A stretch of DNA of 64,000 nt from Raphanus sativus (Eukaryota; Streptophyta; Magnoliopsida; Brassicales; Brassicaceae), in the NCBI RefSeq assembly GCF_000801105.2, contig NC_079516.1, positions 46,108,908 through 46,172,907 on the forward strand, given 5' to 3'. A program made the translations under genes and the position numbers. The notes beneath the pieces are model-generated. The model made no database searches, was not told the DNA's origin, and was given only the letters and a program-made list of their open reading frames with translations. Below are positions 25,801 to 42,928 of the stretch, piece after piece; positions within the stretch are counted from its first letter, which is position 1; each line of letters begins with the position of its first letter.

Positions 25801-26454
25801 AAAACTAAAATGTTAAGTAAAGAAATTATTAAAACAGAAAAAGGAAACATAACCCTAATTCTTTTATTTTCCTTTTGGTTTCTCCGCTTTTCTATCTCTC
25901 TTGAGACAAAGAATATGATGATTCCGTGTAAAACTTAATTCCAATAACAGTAGCTTATCCTCTTTATCATCAGCCAAAAAAATTAATTTCGTGATTGCAC
26001 CTAATTTACAAACACCACATGTTATATAGATATACATCATAAAACAAGAGTTTGTGAAAATCACAGAAACATAGGACTATTGTACTATACATGCAACACA
26101 TGTTTAAGAAAAAATATCTATTGGGAAAATAATAAAATAAAATTTATGTGGTGCTTTCCTTTAGCAAAAAAAAAACATCAAACACGACGTATACAAAAAG
26201 AAAATTGGACAAACAAAATAAGTAATCTCCTTCCTAGTAGAAATTTAGCGAAGTACAAAACTAGTGTTTCCTTTATTTTTTTTTGAGCAAAACTAGTGTT
26301 TCCTTTAATGGCGAGGATCTGTTGTCGGCAAGAATAGTGTACGAGGTTCGAAATTTCTATGGGCAAACGCGGACGTCTCCTGTCCGTTTATTTATTTTCG
26401 GACTTCTTTTTACTTGTAGCCTTTTCTTTTTGTGCGAAAAATAAATGTAATAAC
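22861..26454. other. Gene-free AT-rich DNA
   Basis: Only short ORFs without recognisable motifs. A short A/G simple stretch lies near 25075-25095. Confidence 0.45.
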
Positions 26455-26511
26455 TTTGACGAGTAATAAGTGGTGTGATAGATTTGACGAGTAATAAGTG
26501 GTGTGATAACT
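26455..26511. repeat. Short tandem duplication
   Basis: TTTGACGAGTAATAAGTGG followed by TGTGATA occurs twice in a row with a ~30-bp period. Confidence 0.7.
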
Positions 26512-26949
26512 TTTGTTCCAGCCGACGACACTTCAGTGTTTTTTTTTTCTTTTTTTTGATGATCTTAGTATCTGGATGTCTTAAAGAAAATCTGATTATT
26601 GTCTAATAAAACCAAAATTAAGTCAGGAAATCAGCCAAATATTCAGGGAGACCATTTTTCACTTTATTTTAATCTACGGTGATCGAAACTTTAACTTTAA
26701 CCCACATATTTTCAGTGTTCATCATCGATTTAAGTCGGCAATGAAGTTTATGATAGTTTGATATAATGTATGTTTGCATGACCACATGGTATCCGAATTA
26801 CTTGATTTGTTTCCAACAGCAAATGTTATACGGGTTTGAATATAGATAGATAGTAACAGAGGTGGCCTTGAGGCCAAGCAAAGGAAGCATCCGCTTGCAG
26901 CCTCAAATTTCACATAAAAATGTAACCTTTAAAAACAGCCAATATTTCT

Positions 26950-28215
26950 GAAAAATATACAAAACCAGCCATTTTTTCACTTTTTGATTGCGGTCTTAAA
27001 TAAATATTAAATTTGGGTTAATTATGGGCTTACAACTTAAAATCAATTGGCAATTAGTGGATTGACCATAACCCTTTATATATTACTTAATTATTTCTTC
27101 AACTACCGATGTGGGACTTTATTCATCAACACTCCCCCTCACGCACATGCGTGGACAACTGTGGGAATACCATCCACGGAGTGGCCCAACATCGGGTGGT
27201 TCTTTTTAATTTAACTTTGATCCACAAGGATCGACTGCTCTGATACCATATAAAGTGGAATAGAATATGATATTATTGTGTTGTGATTAATAAGAGAAAT
27301 ACAAGATGCATATATATATGGCTAACATTAACATAATGTTAACAATAGATAATACTAACTTTCCTAAACACTTAATGTAAATATGCTAAGAATATTTTGA
27401 GATTAACTTGATCTTCAAGTCTTTCCTTTTAGTTTTGAGGGTCTCATGGGTTTCATGGCCCAACATATCTCTAATACTCCCCCGCACGACAAACGTGGGA
27501 TGCAACACGCAAATCTGCAATACAAAGCAGACCACGTATGTCGTAGACACTATGTCGAGGAAAACAAATCAGTAGATTTCTTCGGGAATAAACTTCAACT
27601 TGGACAAGGAGGATGAAAACTTCAGCTCTTCTTTGGTCTTGACAATGGGAATATATCCCGTGGACGCAACTGCAGCTCCAAAAAAAACAATCGTCCATGA
27701 CTTGGACACAGTCCATACACCGGATTAACAAAAAAATTGACCTAAGAATTTGAGCATTCAACTAGAACTCCCCCGTAATAGTTAAACTATAACCAATAAA
27801 TCCCAAACTGGGAAAACAACTAACTCTGAGTCTCTGAGAAATTCTAAACTATGGAAAATCTCTAACAAAAATAACCCATGTGAAACCCACTACCTTGAGA
27901 GACTCTTCCAATTAACCTAGACAGCACCCATGATAGTATAACTTCAACTAAAAACACGTGGACTCAAAACCACATTAATAAATCCATTGACTTAAAAACG
28001 TAAAGACGTAACACCTAAAAAAACTAACCGTACCACTAGCTTAGAATAAAACCAAAACCCTACGATTCAAACACATGTGGTAATGTCGTCTTCATCGTCG
28101 GTATCACCATCATCTTTTTCAACATCGCCAACACCAACGATAATGAGCATCATCAAAACTTAAAACTTGTGGAAGTTTTAATTTTGATCCCTAAAAATCG
28201 ACTACTCTAATAGTA
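26950..28215 (-). mobile_element. Cluster of LTR-retrotransposon priming motifs (TRIM/Copia-like remnants)
   Basis: On the minus strand 27248-27237 reads TGGTATCAGAGC, the tRNA-Met primer binding site common in plant Copia and TRIM elements. About 100 bp further on the same strand a purine tract (GAGGGGGAG, ~27140-27132) is followed by TGTTGATGAATAAAGTCCCA, a typical LTR start with TG at 27131. A second purine tract (GCGGGGGAG, ~27487-27479) precedes another LTR-like stretch running to the PBS, and a degenerate PBS-like sequence sits near 28197-28208. No gag or pol coding remains. The two LTR-like stretches differ, so more than one element is probably involved. Confidence 0.45.
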
Positions 28216-30431
28216 AAAATGTAAATCTCAGGACTGGCTCTGGATAGTAATATAGCTAGTGACGATTATACCAGAAACTATTGATGCCAAGAGAATATGA
28301 ACAGAGAATTAGATAAATCTCCACTTTTCCGTTACATATTCCCATCTATATTTTAACTCGGTTTGAAAAGAATTTGGTTGTAGTTATTTAACAGGTCATA
28401 TCAGTATGCTATAATATATATGAATTTTTTTTGTATATAGTGTCAGTTTATAATGTATAATGTTATATATGTAGTTAATTTAGTGGTTTGATTTGGCGAT
28501 GGTGAAGTGTAGAATGCATTAGGGCGATTATTTATAATGTTAGATATAATATTTGTTTTTGAGGTTCGATAGGCACAATATTAAAAATGTATTCGGTATT
28601 TTAAAATATAATAAAATTGTTTTGACATAAAAAGATCTGAGGAAAATAAATAAAATACAAATACATTGGTTTTAAAAATTATTAGACATAAAATTTCCAA
28701 TACAGTGTGCACAATATACGGTTAACTAAAGATTAGACTGGTTAGATCGATACAAATGCGTTAGGATATTCTGCCAAAAATGATTGTAGGTAGATCTTTG
28801 TTAGATACAGATTTTTTTTTAAACTTACCGTATATTTAATTTAAATGTTTGACTTTAGCTAATCTTATATACAAATATATACAATTGTATTAGGTATTTG
28901 GATGTAAGGAGATATAAATTTGGATGAAGAAATTAGTTAAAGATTAGATGTAAGGTTAAACAATAGCATATTAGATAATGAGTAAATATTATATTATAAA
29001 ATATTATAATAAAACATATTTAAGTAATTAATAAAAAAAATCTCTATATTTAAAACAAAATTTTAAGCAAAATTTAGTTTATATATGTATTTCACTATAT
29101 CCTAACATAAATTATAAAATTTTGTATTCATTATATCCAGTTATTTGTATTAGATTATTAGTATTAAATAATCTACATAAACTTATTATTGATATGGACC
29201 AATATTTTCTCTCATATGTTACGCGATCCAAATAAAAATTTACTACATTTAGCTCATAAAAGTATACCAAACAAATGAACACAAACCTATTAATGTTTTT
29301 CTGGATATCAAGAAAATATACACAACCCTAGTTTTTGTCTCAGTATTCACAAATTTGTCATTAAAAATCATTAAAAATATATATTTTATTAATTTCTAAA
29401 AAAAATCAAAATCCTTTTGTCCGATAAAGAAGTTTGAAAACTATATCTTTATTGACGATTGATGAATAATTTTTAAAATATATTGTTTGATTTCAAATTT
29501 ATGAGGATCTTGATTAATATTCTTTGGTTATGATTGGATATAATGGATCTGTGAATTATATTGTGTAGATAGGATTTAGAAAGTTAGATGTTTTTTTTGA
29601 CTAAGATGTTATTTCGAATGTTACCGAAAAAGTAGTGTATACAGATATATATGATATTTAATTGAAACCAAATGTCATGGTTGTTGTAATATAAGAAATT
29701 TTAAAAGTTTATAGTTTGAAAAGAGAATACTCATTCGGTATTCTTTTACATGAATATAAACTTTAGGGAAAGATAATACAAGAATTACAACTATATCAAA
29801 TTTATGAATTACATGTTATATTTTAAATTGAGAAATGTCCTAAATTTATTATAACTACCAGAAGCCATGTATATATATGTGAAGTCGTTTAACCAATTAA
29901 TATTTTTATTTTGATTTGAAACAGAACCAGTTGGATTGACAAAAGTAACCAAGTTAACCATTTTTAATAGTTTCAGAATTCGTTTTCTGCACCTGCTGAT
30001 TCATACAAATGAAAACCTATTTTTCTAACCAAACAAACAATGAAAACTTGAAATCACAAGTCCATAATAACGATAATCAACCCAGTAATTGCCAATTTAA
30101 TTGAATCTTATGAACACCGAAAGCTAAAGTAAATTATATGATATGTCATGTTGGAAAAAAACTCTTAAATTTAGGTTTGTTTGATGAAATAAACCTAGGA
30201 ATGATAACTATCTTAGTTGCTTTGTTTTTTTAGTTAATCTCATTTAATTGTGTAGGTGTCTTTTAAATTATTATGATGCACGTTTAATTTAGTTGTGTAA
30301 ATATAAATGTGGTATGGTTAAATTAAATCCGTAAATATAATGGTCCTACTATATTTGGTACAATATCAATATTCAATAGGTCCAAATTTAAAATATGTCA
30401 TGATAAATTTTAAATACAACTCTATTTTAAT
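28216..30431. other. Gene-free AT-rich DNA
   Basis: No protein-like ORF, RNA gene or bounded repeat seen. Confidence 0.45.
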
Positions 30432-31655
30432 AGATTACTAGAATTTAACTCGCACATTCGTACGGTGATTTTTTATTTTATAAACTTTGATATTATCGTA
30501 ATTTTTTTAATATATGATTTTTATTTTAGTTTTATGTATTGTATAATTATTAAATTTTATTGTTTAGATTTCTTATTTCTTTATTATTATATAGTGATTT
30601 ATTTTATGTTTTTTATCTTTTTATTAAATGTTATTACATTCTTGAGTTTGGTACAATTAATATATAATTTGAAATAATCAAATTAATAAACTTTATCAAC
30701 ATATGATCTTTGAAAAATATATAGCTGCAGAAATAAAACTTCAACATATGTTAATAAATTTATTTTGGTATAAAAATATTATGTAGTTAGCAAATTTTAA
30801 CAACTTTTAATCCATTTAATGGTAAATGATAATTTATTTAAATGAAAGTATTTTAAAAAATTAAATATATTAATTTACCAATTTAATATAATTTTTTCAT
30901 ATTTTATTTATTTAATACTTCTATTTTCATATAATGTATAACTACATACTATAATTATAAATTTATAAACAATTAGCATATAACTTTTTGTTTTATAATA
31001 AAATTTAATTAATATAATTTATATTTTATTATTAATTACGAAATTAACTAATGTCTTATTTAATATAATTTTTTTTAAAAAAATTAGTAGGATTTTGTTA
31101 GATTTTTCTCAACAGATTTTATTAAACTATAAATTAAATTCAAATATGTAACTAAATTGATTTATTATTAATATTCTTATTGATTATAATGTCATATTAT
31201 ATAATTAATGATATGGACCTATTATGACTTTTGTGGTAGATAAAAATAGTACTTCTCTTTTAGTAGAGAAGATTTTTTCATATTTTATTTATTTAATACT
31301 TCTATTTTCATATAATGTATAACTACATACTATAATTATAAATTTATAAACAATTAGCATATAAATTTTTGTTTAATAATAAAATTTAATTAATATAATT
31401 TATATTGTATTATTAATTACGAAATTAACTAATGTCTTATTTAATATAATTTTTTTAAAAAAAATTAGTAGGATTTTGTTAGATTTTTCTCAACAGATTT
31501 TATTAAACTATAAATAAAATTCAAATATGTAACTAAATTGATTTATTATTAATATTCTTATTGATTATAATGTCATATTATATAATTAATGATATGGACC
31601 TATTATGACTTTTTGTGGTAGATAAAAATAGTACTTCTCTTTTAGTAGAGAAGAT
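30432..31655. mobile_element. Unclassified AT-rich repeat element containing a tandem duplication
   Basis: The left part has TTTAACTCGCACATTCGTACGG, cut here as TTTAACTCGCAC...CGTACGG, resembling degraded Helitron-type starts. The right side ends in a hairpin, CTTCTC-TTTTAGTA-GAGAAG (~31635-31654). No coding capacity. Class and exact ends are uncertain. Confidence 0.3.
30890..31654. repeat. 381-bp tandem duplication
   Basis: Units ~30890-31271 and ~31272-31654 are near-identical, with a few substitutions and one-base indels. Both start ATTTTTTCATATTTTATTTA and end in the CTTCTCTTTTAGTAGAGAAG hairpin, so the breakpoint lies at the hairpin. Confidence 0.9.
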
Positions 31656-33380
31656 ATATAAGTTTGCTTATCTTCAAAATCATTTCCAAAGAGTGTCTAA
31701 AGAATTGACAAGAAAACGAATAAATTATCTATAAATTACTTATTGCCTGTATATTTATACATAACTTAGCAATCAATTCTATAAACACACGGAAATATTA
31801 TTTGTTTTATATTTAGATAGTTATATAACCTAACACAATTTTTTTTCTTAATTTTGTAGAATTTAATTTAATATATTTATCCAAACAGATAAAAAAATTC
31901 AAGATTATAATTTTAAATATGTAGTATTAAATATAAATTTTGAAATTAAATACCGTATACAAATAATAAAATTTAACAAAATTTTATTTTTAAATATAAT
32001 TTAAATTTTATATTTCTGCATATGGTGCAAAAACATCTTGTTAATTAATAAATAAAAAATGTATTCATATATACTTAACCAGTTGACATGCAAAGAGAAC
32101 ATTTAAAGGTTTTGCCTATTGATGATACTACTTCGAATATTCAGTCAGAATACAAGTTTTCAGGGGATTATTATAAGGCAGACTTAAAACGATCAATGTA
32201 TTTTGATTTTTTCTATTTTAAAATGAAAAAACTATATGTTTTAATATATTTTTTAAAATAGTAATCTCTGAAAATATAGTAAAAATAGAACAATGCTATT
32301 TTTTATATCTCTGGTTTACTCCGGTTATGATATCATCAATGTGCCACCTTAATGACTATCTGACTTGCAAAACGTGAAACCAAATCACAAGAATGAGCAT
32401 TATTGGTAGTTACTGTAGTGTAACCCTTATGTTATTATTGAATAAAAGCGAATTATTCGAATTAAGCAACGTAAGCAAAAACATGGAGACAAATCCCGTT
32501 TATGGTTTGTATATTATGTGAATGAATAATTTAATAATTCCATAGACCCATATTTATAATAGTATCAAAACCTGAATCTTTTTCCTTTTATAAATATATA
32601 TTTTTCCCTTTATTGATGCCCTGAGATTTAAGAAACATCCAGATTAGCACCTTATAAATGTGATACTTCTCATACTTGAGTTTGTGAACCCTTGCCTGAC
32701 TTGGCTTCAAGAACCAGCCGAATGGTTATAGCATGAGCCTAGTTAATGCAAGTACTATATCTCCTATAAGCCCACACTAACAAAAACAATGAGCAAAGTC
32801 TTACAACCTTTCAGTAAAGTCAGACAAAAATGTTGGCCCCAAAACAAGGATTCTTCCTACCATCTGCACTGCGAATAACTATGTAAGCAATCTGGAATAT
32901 GAGAAGACTTTACCAAAAATGCATGTGAAACAGAATACCACAACCTCTTGTATCATTTCTTTAAGATGAAAAGTTATAGGGAAGATTTTCAATCCCATCT
33001 CTATCACCCCGAGGGAGCACATTCTCTGAGGATTTTGTGCAAGAAAAAAAGAGGTCATATGGGAAAAATTAAAGTTTACCTTCTTGAACTAAACATGGAC
33101 TTTACGTCTCTGTATATCACACGAACATATAACCCTCCACAAGCTGCTGGAAAACAAGCTGATAGAGCAAGTTTCATACAAAACCGCGTACTAGAGAGAA
33201 AACCTCCTAAAGATTTTTTTTTTTCCTTTTTCAAAAAAAGTGATGGTCCAATTGGAATGTGACATACTGGGTCATAGCTTGTTCAGAAGTCACTGGCCCA
33301 ATACTCCTTCGGCTCTTAAAGACTATCAGAGGGATGCAAACCTAAGCTAGAGTCTTAAACCAAATATGTCCTAAAGTGGC
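31656..33380. other. Gene-free DNA
   Basis: AT-rich to ~32600, then more balanced composition to 33380. The ORF at 32948-33262 has no recognisable domain. The balanced part may belong to the LINE remnant that follows. Confidence 0.4.
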
Positions 33381-33860
33381 GTCACCTTATTGTCTCCACA
33401 CGGATAACTATATATAGTTCTTTAGCTGCTCGTATTCGGAAGAAATATGGAAAAGACTAGTCCAGAAGCTATATGGAGTGAACTACTCCAACCATTTGAG
33501 TGACATTACTGATATGTTTGGTCGATCAAGATAGTAACTCAGTCAAGCTTTCTCTACTAAAGTACATATTTCAAGCTGCAATTCATACAATTTGGAAGGA
33601 GAAAAATGGCAGAAGACATGGGGAGTCTCATCATCCTCCTTCTCGCCATGTTCTCTTCCTTCACAAATTGGTACCTACCTAGTTATCTTCAGTCAGGGAG
33701 ATAGTTTGGTCGTTTCGACAAAGCGATGGCGATGTGGCTTTCTACAATATAACAATTAGGAAATCTCTAATTCTGCAGCTATTTTAGACCACTTTTGTTT
33801 TCCAAACAAGTTACAACAGTTGTTGTACAAATGCTTTTGATATGAATAAAATTTCACATT
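33381..33860 (+). mobile_element. LINE (non-LTR retrotransposon) 3' remnant
   Basis: The frame around 33560-33640 reads KYIFQAAIHTIWKEKNGRRH, which matches the (Y/F)VFQAxxYTIWRERNxRRHG motif near the C-terminus of plant LINE reverse transcriptases. The following GTTGTACAAATGCTTTTGAT and AATAAAATTTC (~33812-33855) resemble a LINE 3' UTR. The rest of the ORF is disrupted and the 5' end was not defined. Confidence 0.6.
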
Positions 33861-33899
33861 CTTTAGAAAAGAAACCTCTTAAATGTCCATTTGGATAAC

Positions 33900-34200
33900 C
33901 TCAGAATCTACATCATCCATTGCAACAATCTTTTCCTCGAGTAGGAGCATAAGGCATAAGGTGTGATCAAGGTATAAATTTGATGGAAAACCTTGGCCGT
34001 GATGATGTTCGCCGTGGTGAAGATATTAGAGATTTTCTTGTAAAAGTCCATTTCTCCGATGAGTATGTTCGCCATCCTGACTCCTGTCTCCGTCTCCGGC
34101 GTCTGAGTGATTCTGAACTATGAAGGCGGTGGAGATTATGAGTAGCCCTCCCGCCGAACCACTTGGGGCTTGAAAAGTGAAAAGATCGGCCCATTATCTA
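33900..34200 (-). pseudogene. Unrecognised gene fragment
   Basis: A stretch of more balanced composition with a 75-residue minus-strand ORF (34194-33967, MGRSFHFSSPKWFGG...) rich in Arg/Ser. Another frame reads FQAPSGSAGG. Neither was assigned. It may be a captured or decayed gene piece. Confidence 0.2.
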
Positions 34201-37200
34201 AAAAGATGTCATACAACCAGTTTATGAAAATCCCATCCCGAATTATTTATATTATACTTCAACAAAAAGTTTTGTTTTTAGTACATGTTATCGTGTTATC
34301 TGATGTATTTGATAAAACGAACACATCAATTACAATATTTATTTAATATCAATTTGTTAATTTTGTATTTCATTTTATAGAATACATTACTTTATATAAA
34401 ATTTTATTTTAGCTTTAATAAATGCAATTATATATAGTATACGAGATTTAAATTAGGCTTACCTATTAATTTGGTTTAGTTGATACAAACAAAAAATTTA
34501 ATTACATTTAAACGTTGTATTTGAGCTTTGAAAAAAAAGTAGCAAGCGCTACAGCTCTTAGTTCCTGATCTGGCACACAAGCCTCTGTATACTTCCAAAT
34601 TCACATAGCAATTGATTTTCACAGACAAGTATAGTCAACTTTCTCAAAACAAACACCCCCCCCCCTTCCCAAAAGAATACCATACACTTCTTTTCATATA
34701 AAATACACGAACACCACCGTGGAAAATCCTAAAATAGGTTATCATTTCTATAGTCTAGGTATGTTTTAAAAAACGAGCTATACCAATCCAGTATACATTA
34801 ATATCAAATTTAACAATTAATCAGACCAATGACATTTATTTTCTACACAACCAAAACACTAAGAAAAAAACTTCCAAACTTCTTTTCTTTAAGCTGAAAA
34901 CTTCCAAACATAGCTTACAAATAATTAAGGAATGCAATTATATACTTTTCGTTATTTGAAAATAAAAAATCACATATGAACAAAACATGAGAGAAATAGA
35001 GGTATTAAGATGGGTAAACACATCCAAATCAAACCATATGGAAATGATTTTAAGCTTATATTGGTAATGGATAAAACCAATTCATTTGACAAATGAATTG
35101 GGTCAATCAATAACTCATTTAAATTTATCTCTTGCGATATTTATAAACTTCATGTGAAACTAAGAAAATATCTCCAGAAGTCTAGGGAGACTTTTCTCAA
35201 AACTTTTATGAAAAAATCAAATTCACTAAAATTTTGATCTAATGCAAAACTATTCGCTTTTACTGAAACTTCTTTGGAAGTTTACTCAATCATTTCAGAC
35301 TACAAAAAAATGGTAGCAGACTTCTACAGAAGTGTTCTATGAAAAACTTAGAAAATGGTTAATTGCAAAATCTATGGTTTTACGCATTGACCATAAGTTT
35401 TGCTAGAAGACTTTGCTAAAATTAATCTTGGTGGAGTCCACTTTTCCAGAAGTCTTCTAGGCAAAATTGATCTAAACTGTTTTGAATATTATATACACAA
35501 AATCCGGTGAGAGTTTGTACCTAATTTCTCCAAACACCCATAACTTTGTAATAGAAAACATCCACTCGTTAGACAAAGAATCGTGAATTTCAATAGCTCC
35601 AGTGAAAATCTAATTTTGAATTTTTGGGACGGAACGAGAGAAAATAAAATAGAAGAGGTTTTTGTACATAATAAGTGGGATAACAAGAAGTATATATTGA
35701 TTTCTAATGCATTTAGAACTTAGTTTTGGTTGATAATGGTGGTTGATGTATCAATTAAAATGACAATTTCCATGAATAAGTGATACGAAGATGATTAAAT
35801 ATAAACATTCTATTTCAGAGAAAAAAATTGACATGTTTGTAAATAATTAAAAAAATAGAGTGAATAGATCAAACTAACTATTTAATTTAAAAGAGTTAAT
35901 TTTTTGTTTGACCATAAGTTTTACGTTATAACTATGTTAATATGGTTAGTTATGCACATATGGTTAGTTATATACAATCTCATGGCCGCTCCAGGAAGTT
36001 CTTGAAAAATATTAGAACTACAAATATAACTTAAAAATATTAGAATTATAAATATGAGGCTTTTCATGGCCTCTCCAAGAAGTTCTTATGCACATATGGT
36101 TAGTTTTATACAATTCTAAGTTATATTTCACTTTAAATACAATGTATTACGGATATATATATTATATTTATAAATTATATTTTAGAAAAATATTTCAAAG
36201 ATATATAACAATACTTTTATAGGTTATATTTTATAAATACCAATGCATGTGATTGTACTTCATAAGATATATAGTAAAAATGTATAGTTTATTTTTTTAT
36301 AAAGGTTTATAAAAAAAATTAAAATATATTTTCTTAAGAACATCATGAATTTGTTTTTAAAAATAATTATAAAAGAAATAAAAACTATTTTAAATTCACA
36401 CAACAGTAAATATTACATTGTCATATTTTCATATCATTGTACCTTGCCACATCATATTTTGAGCAGGAAAGGTAGTTTGAGGTTTTTTATAATAATGTTT
36501 TTAATTTGAAGGTCAAAATTTCTAGTAAAAATATTGAAGGTTTGAAGTGTGTGTAAGTGTAACTTTGAAGGTTTACAATGTGTTTTTTTCCCAAAAAAAA
36601 ACTCAAGAGTACCGTAAGATATTTTAATTGAAAAAAAAAACATTTTCTTCATCGTTTCTACCTTTTCTATCTCTTCATTGTTGATATATTAAAAAATATT
36701 ATCATGATAAAAATAAACTATCCAAATTTACCAGTTTATGTATTTTGATATATTTATAAAACTAGTGCATCCGATTATTTTTATTTTTTATTAATGAAAA
36801 ATTGTATGAAGAGATCAACGATATATATACTATTTAATGATTAGAAATATCATTTTTATTTTATTTTTCAATCAGCATTGCAATATATAATTCTAGAGAG
36901 ACCAAATTTCTATATATTACACTTGACAAAAGACATAAAAATTAAAAATCATGTATATGTTTACTTTTCACGTAAGAAAATATGTACATTTAGTTACAAG
37001 CATTCTAACCGTTAACAAAAATATTACAGAATATTGATAATTAAAACATATAAAATAGGTATAAAACTTGCATAGAAACCCAATGTTCAGATAAAATAGA
37101 ACTAAAAAATCTAAAACACATACATATTGGAATAAAAGAGTGTAGACTATTTGAAATCCAGAAGAGTTATTTATTAAAGGTTCGGGATTCTTTATTGATA

Positions 37201-37867
37201 AAATAAAAGTAATAATTATACAGAAACGTGAAAATTTGCATAATCTAGTTTCAATTGAATAGGTGTTAGTTTCCACTGAGGTAGCAAAACTTGTAGCTTG
37301 AATACATGACTTTGAACATTCTTTTTGAGATTATGGTCCATCTTTGCAATTACTTCATCTATTGGTACGTCGCTGTTGTAGGTTTACGTATCTTAATAAG
37401 CTTACAGATTAGTAGATATATGCGAACGTGAATAAAGTTAAGACTTGCATTGTGCAATGAATGAAGTGTTCTCATAGAATTTTAGTTAGGAGGAAGAGAT
37501 AAGTGGGGACAAAAGAGATGAAATGTCAAACAGCAAAAGAGCTGTTTTGTATTTTACGAACAGTTAACGATTTAATAAGAATGTTGACAGAACACTACGC
37601 ATTTATGTGTGGATACAAATTCTAGTTTTTATTTTTGAAAATAAATATTGAAAAGAGACTCTGATGTTCCAAAAAAAAAAAGAGACTTTTTTTTTGGGCA
37701 ACAAGAAAATGTAGAATATTGCAATTTGTCTGCGTGCACGCATTTATAGTCTTGTCTCTTAGTTTGTTTTCTCAATATTTTACAAAGAAAGAAAAGCTAA
37801 AATAATCGAAAAGTATAGTGTATATATAACATCAAATATTGTTTAAGTTGTACTAATTAATCATATA
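34201..37867. other. Gene-free AT-rich DNA
   Basis: No convincing genes. It contains a C9 run near 34657 and a small repeat pair at 35947-36107. Confidence 0.45.
35947..36107. repeat. Short direct repeat pair
   Basis: TATGCACATATGGTTAGTT and a CATGGCC-(G/T)CTCCA-(G/A)GAAGTTCTT block each occur twice within 160 bp, in permuted order. Confidence 0.6.
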
Positions 37868-37869
37868 AG

Positions 37870-38779
37870 GCCTCTATTGGTACAGCTGATGAAGAAGCAG
37901 TAGAAGTATGCTGTAAAAGCAGTATGCTGCAGAAGCTAGATGCTCATATTAAAATTTTTAATAAGATGATTGGTAAAACAGTAGCAGTATATAATTTAAT
38001 TTTTTTATAAAAGTTAGTATATAATATATTTATTTTAAAATTATATATATTAAATTATAATATATGTATATATTAGTAATATATTTGTTATAAAAATAAT
38101 GAATCTTAATTAATAACATAAATTAAACTAAATTTTAAATATGAAATATTATTATTTAAAAATATAAAATTTTAAATATATAAATTTATTTTTGGATATA
38201 AAATAATTTTGAATATTAAAGAAAATAAAGAAAATATAAATTGTTTTGGATATAAAATAAACTGAATATTATTAAACAAAATAAACAAATTATCATTATA
38301 TATAACTTTTTATTTAATATATTAATATATAAAAGAGATATAATTAATTTATTTTATTTACTATTTTCAAAAATTATTTTTAAAAATAAATTTTACAATT
38401 AAAATATCTATTTTAAAAATAATATTTCGCATTTAAAATATAATATAATTTATATAATTAAATTAGATTTTAAATGTGAAATACTATTTTTAAAAAAAAT
38501 ATATTGTAAATTATTTTAGAAATCAAAATTTCATTTTTTGGATACAAAAATAATTTTATGATATTATTATATCAAATAAATGAACTAATTATATTTATTT
38601 CTTAAATTTATAAATTGTAAATGCAAATGCTCTTCCAAAAGCTTCATATGTGAGCATTTGCTAGAGAGCATTTGGAGAGCATTAGCATTTAGTAAATGAT
38701 TTTCTAAATGCTTTTCTAACTAATGTTGATTGGATGATGTAGAGCATAATGCTAATGCTAATGCTCTATCAATCAAGGC
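37870..38779. mobile_element. Possible non-autonomous DNA transposon
   Basis: The left edge GCCTCTATTGGTACAGCT is partly complementary to the right edge (reverse complement GCCTTGATTGATAGAGCA), about 13 of 18 positions. The interior is non-coding and very AT-rich. No clear target-site duplication was found, so this is tentative. Confidence 0.3.
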
Positions 38780-41767
<2,988 letters not shown>

Positions 41768-42869
41768 ATGAGTCCGGTAGCTTCAACGAGGTGGTGCCCG
41801 ACGCCGGAACAACTGATGATCTTGGAAGAGATGTACGGAAGCGGTATACGGACTCCTAATGCCGTGCAGGTACAGCAGATCACAGCTCACTTAGCTTTCT
41901 ATGGACGCATCGAAGGCAAAAACGTCTTTTACTGGTTTCAGAACCATAAGGCGAGAGATAGACAGAAGCTGAGAAAGAAACTCGCTAAGAAACTTCACCA
42001 ACAACAAAATCATCTCCAGCTCCAGCTCCAACAAATTAAACCCAGACCAATATCGATGATGTCTCCACCACTTAATAACATCATTGAGTATCAAAATCCT
42101 TGCCATCATCACCATCGTCCCTATGATCATATGTCTTTCGCTTGCTGGTCTCAGCCTTCTCCCATTTGTCTTTCTCATGAGGTATGTAGTATACTCAATC
42201 GTGTACTTTATTTTGGGTTGAAAGTTCTTATAAAGTAATATTGGATGCAATATTTATAATCAAACTGGCTTTACATCGATATAAACAACCAAAATCTGAG
42301 CCTAAACCCTGGTTTATTAATTAACACATTAATGTATTCTATTTACATAAATTTCCTTATAGCCGGATAAATTTAAACTGACTCGAAGCTTTATAATATC
42401 ATACATTTTTGCTACTTAATTACTTAAACCGCTTACTCAGAAAGTCGGTAAGGAGGAATGTTAACGTGTTGATATGCTTGATAATTTTGTTTGCCCTAGT
42501 TGTTAATTTTATGTTGTATGATGATAACTTTAAGTTTGGACAAAAATGAGAATATACTAATATTTTTGGAAAATACAGGGAACTGGAGTAGAAATACAAA
42601 GTAAAGTGGTGAATGAATATTATCGAAACAAAAGTGGACCTGGAGATATGTTGATGCCAAAACGAATCAAGGGTCAAAACTCATCGTACGGTCAAGATTG
42701 GATGATGATGGATATGGGCACACGACCATCATATCATTCATCATCATCATCATCATCACACATTCCATGTTACAACATGATGATGAACAGTCCGAAGATA
42801 CCACTAAAAACCCTTGAACTCTTTCCAATCTCACCCATCAACTCGAAACAAGACAGTACCAAACTTTAA
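41768..42869 (+). CDS. PRS: WUSCHEL-related homeobox 3 (PRESSED FLOWER)
   Basis: Plant-specific homeodomain transcription factor of the WUS/WOX clade, acting in the nucleus to recruit founder cells at lateral margins of leaves and floral organs. Two exons: 41768-42181 (138 codons, ending ...CLSHE before GTATGTAG) and 42579-42869 (after AAATACAG), 234 residues in total; Arabidopsis PRS is about 244 as I recall. The WOX homeodomain begins at once ([20 protein letters not shown]) and includes [13 protein letters not shown] Gln/Leu-rich stretch and a His cluster follow. The C-terminal part has a Ser run, the WUS box TLELFPI at residues 216-222, and ends in SKQDSTKL. The position after TOE1 and before KCS12 agrees with At2g28610. 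The gene appears intact. Confidence 0.95.
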
Positions 42870-42925
42870 AGAAAAGACAACATTTACAAAAGAGATTCTG
42901 CAGGTGTTTCATTCATGTGTCATAT

Positions 42926-42928
<3 letters not shown>

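Noticed and set aside
27471..27761. 96-residue minus-strand ORF
   Set aside because: No recognisable domain; it overlaps the retrotransposon purine tract and internal region.
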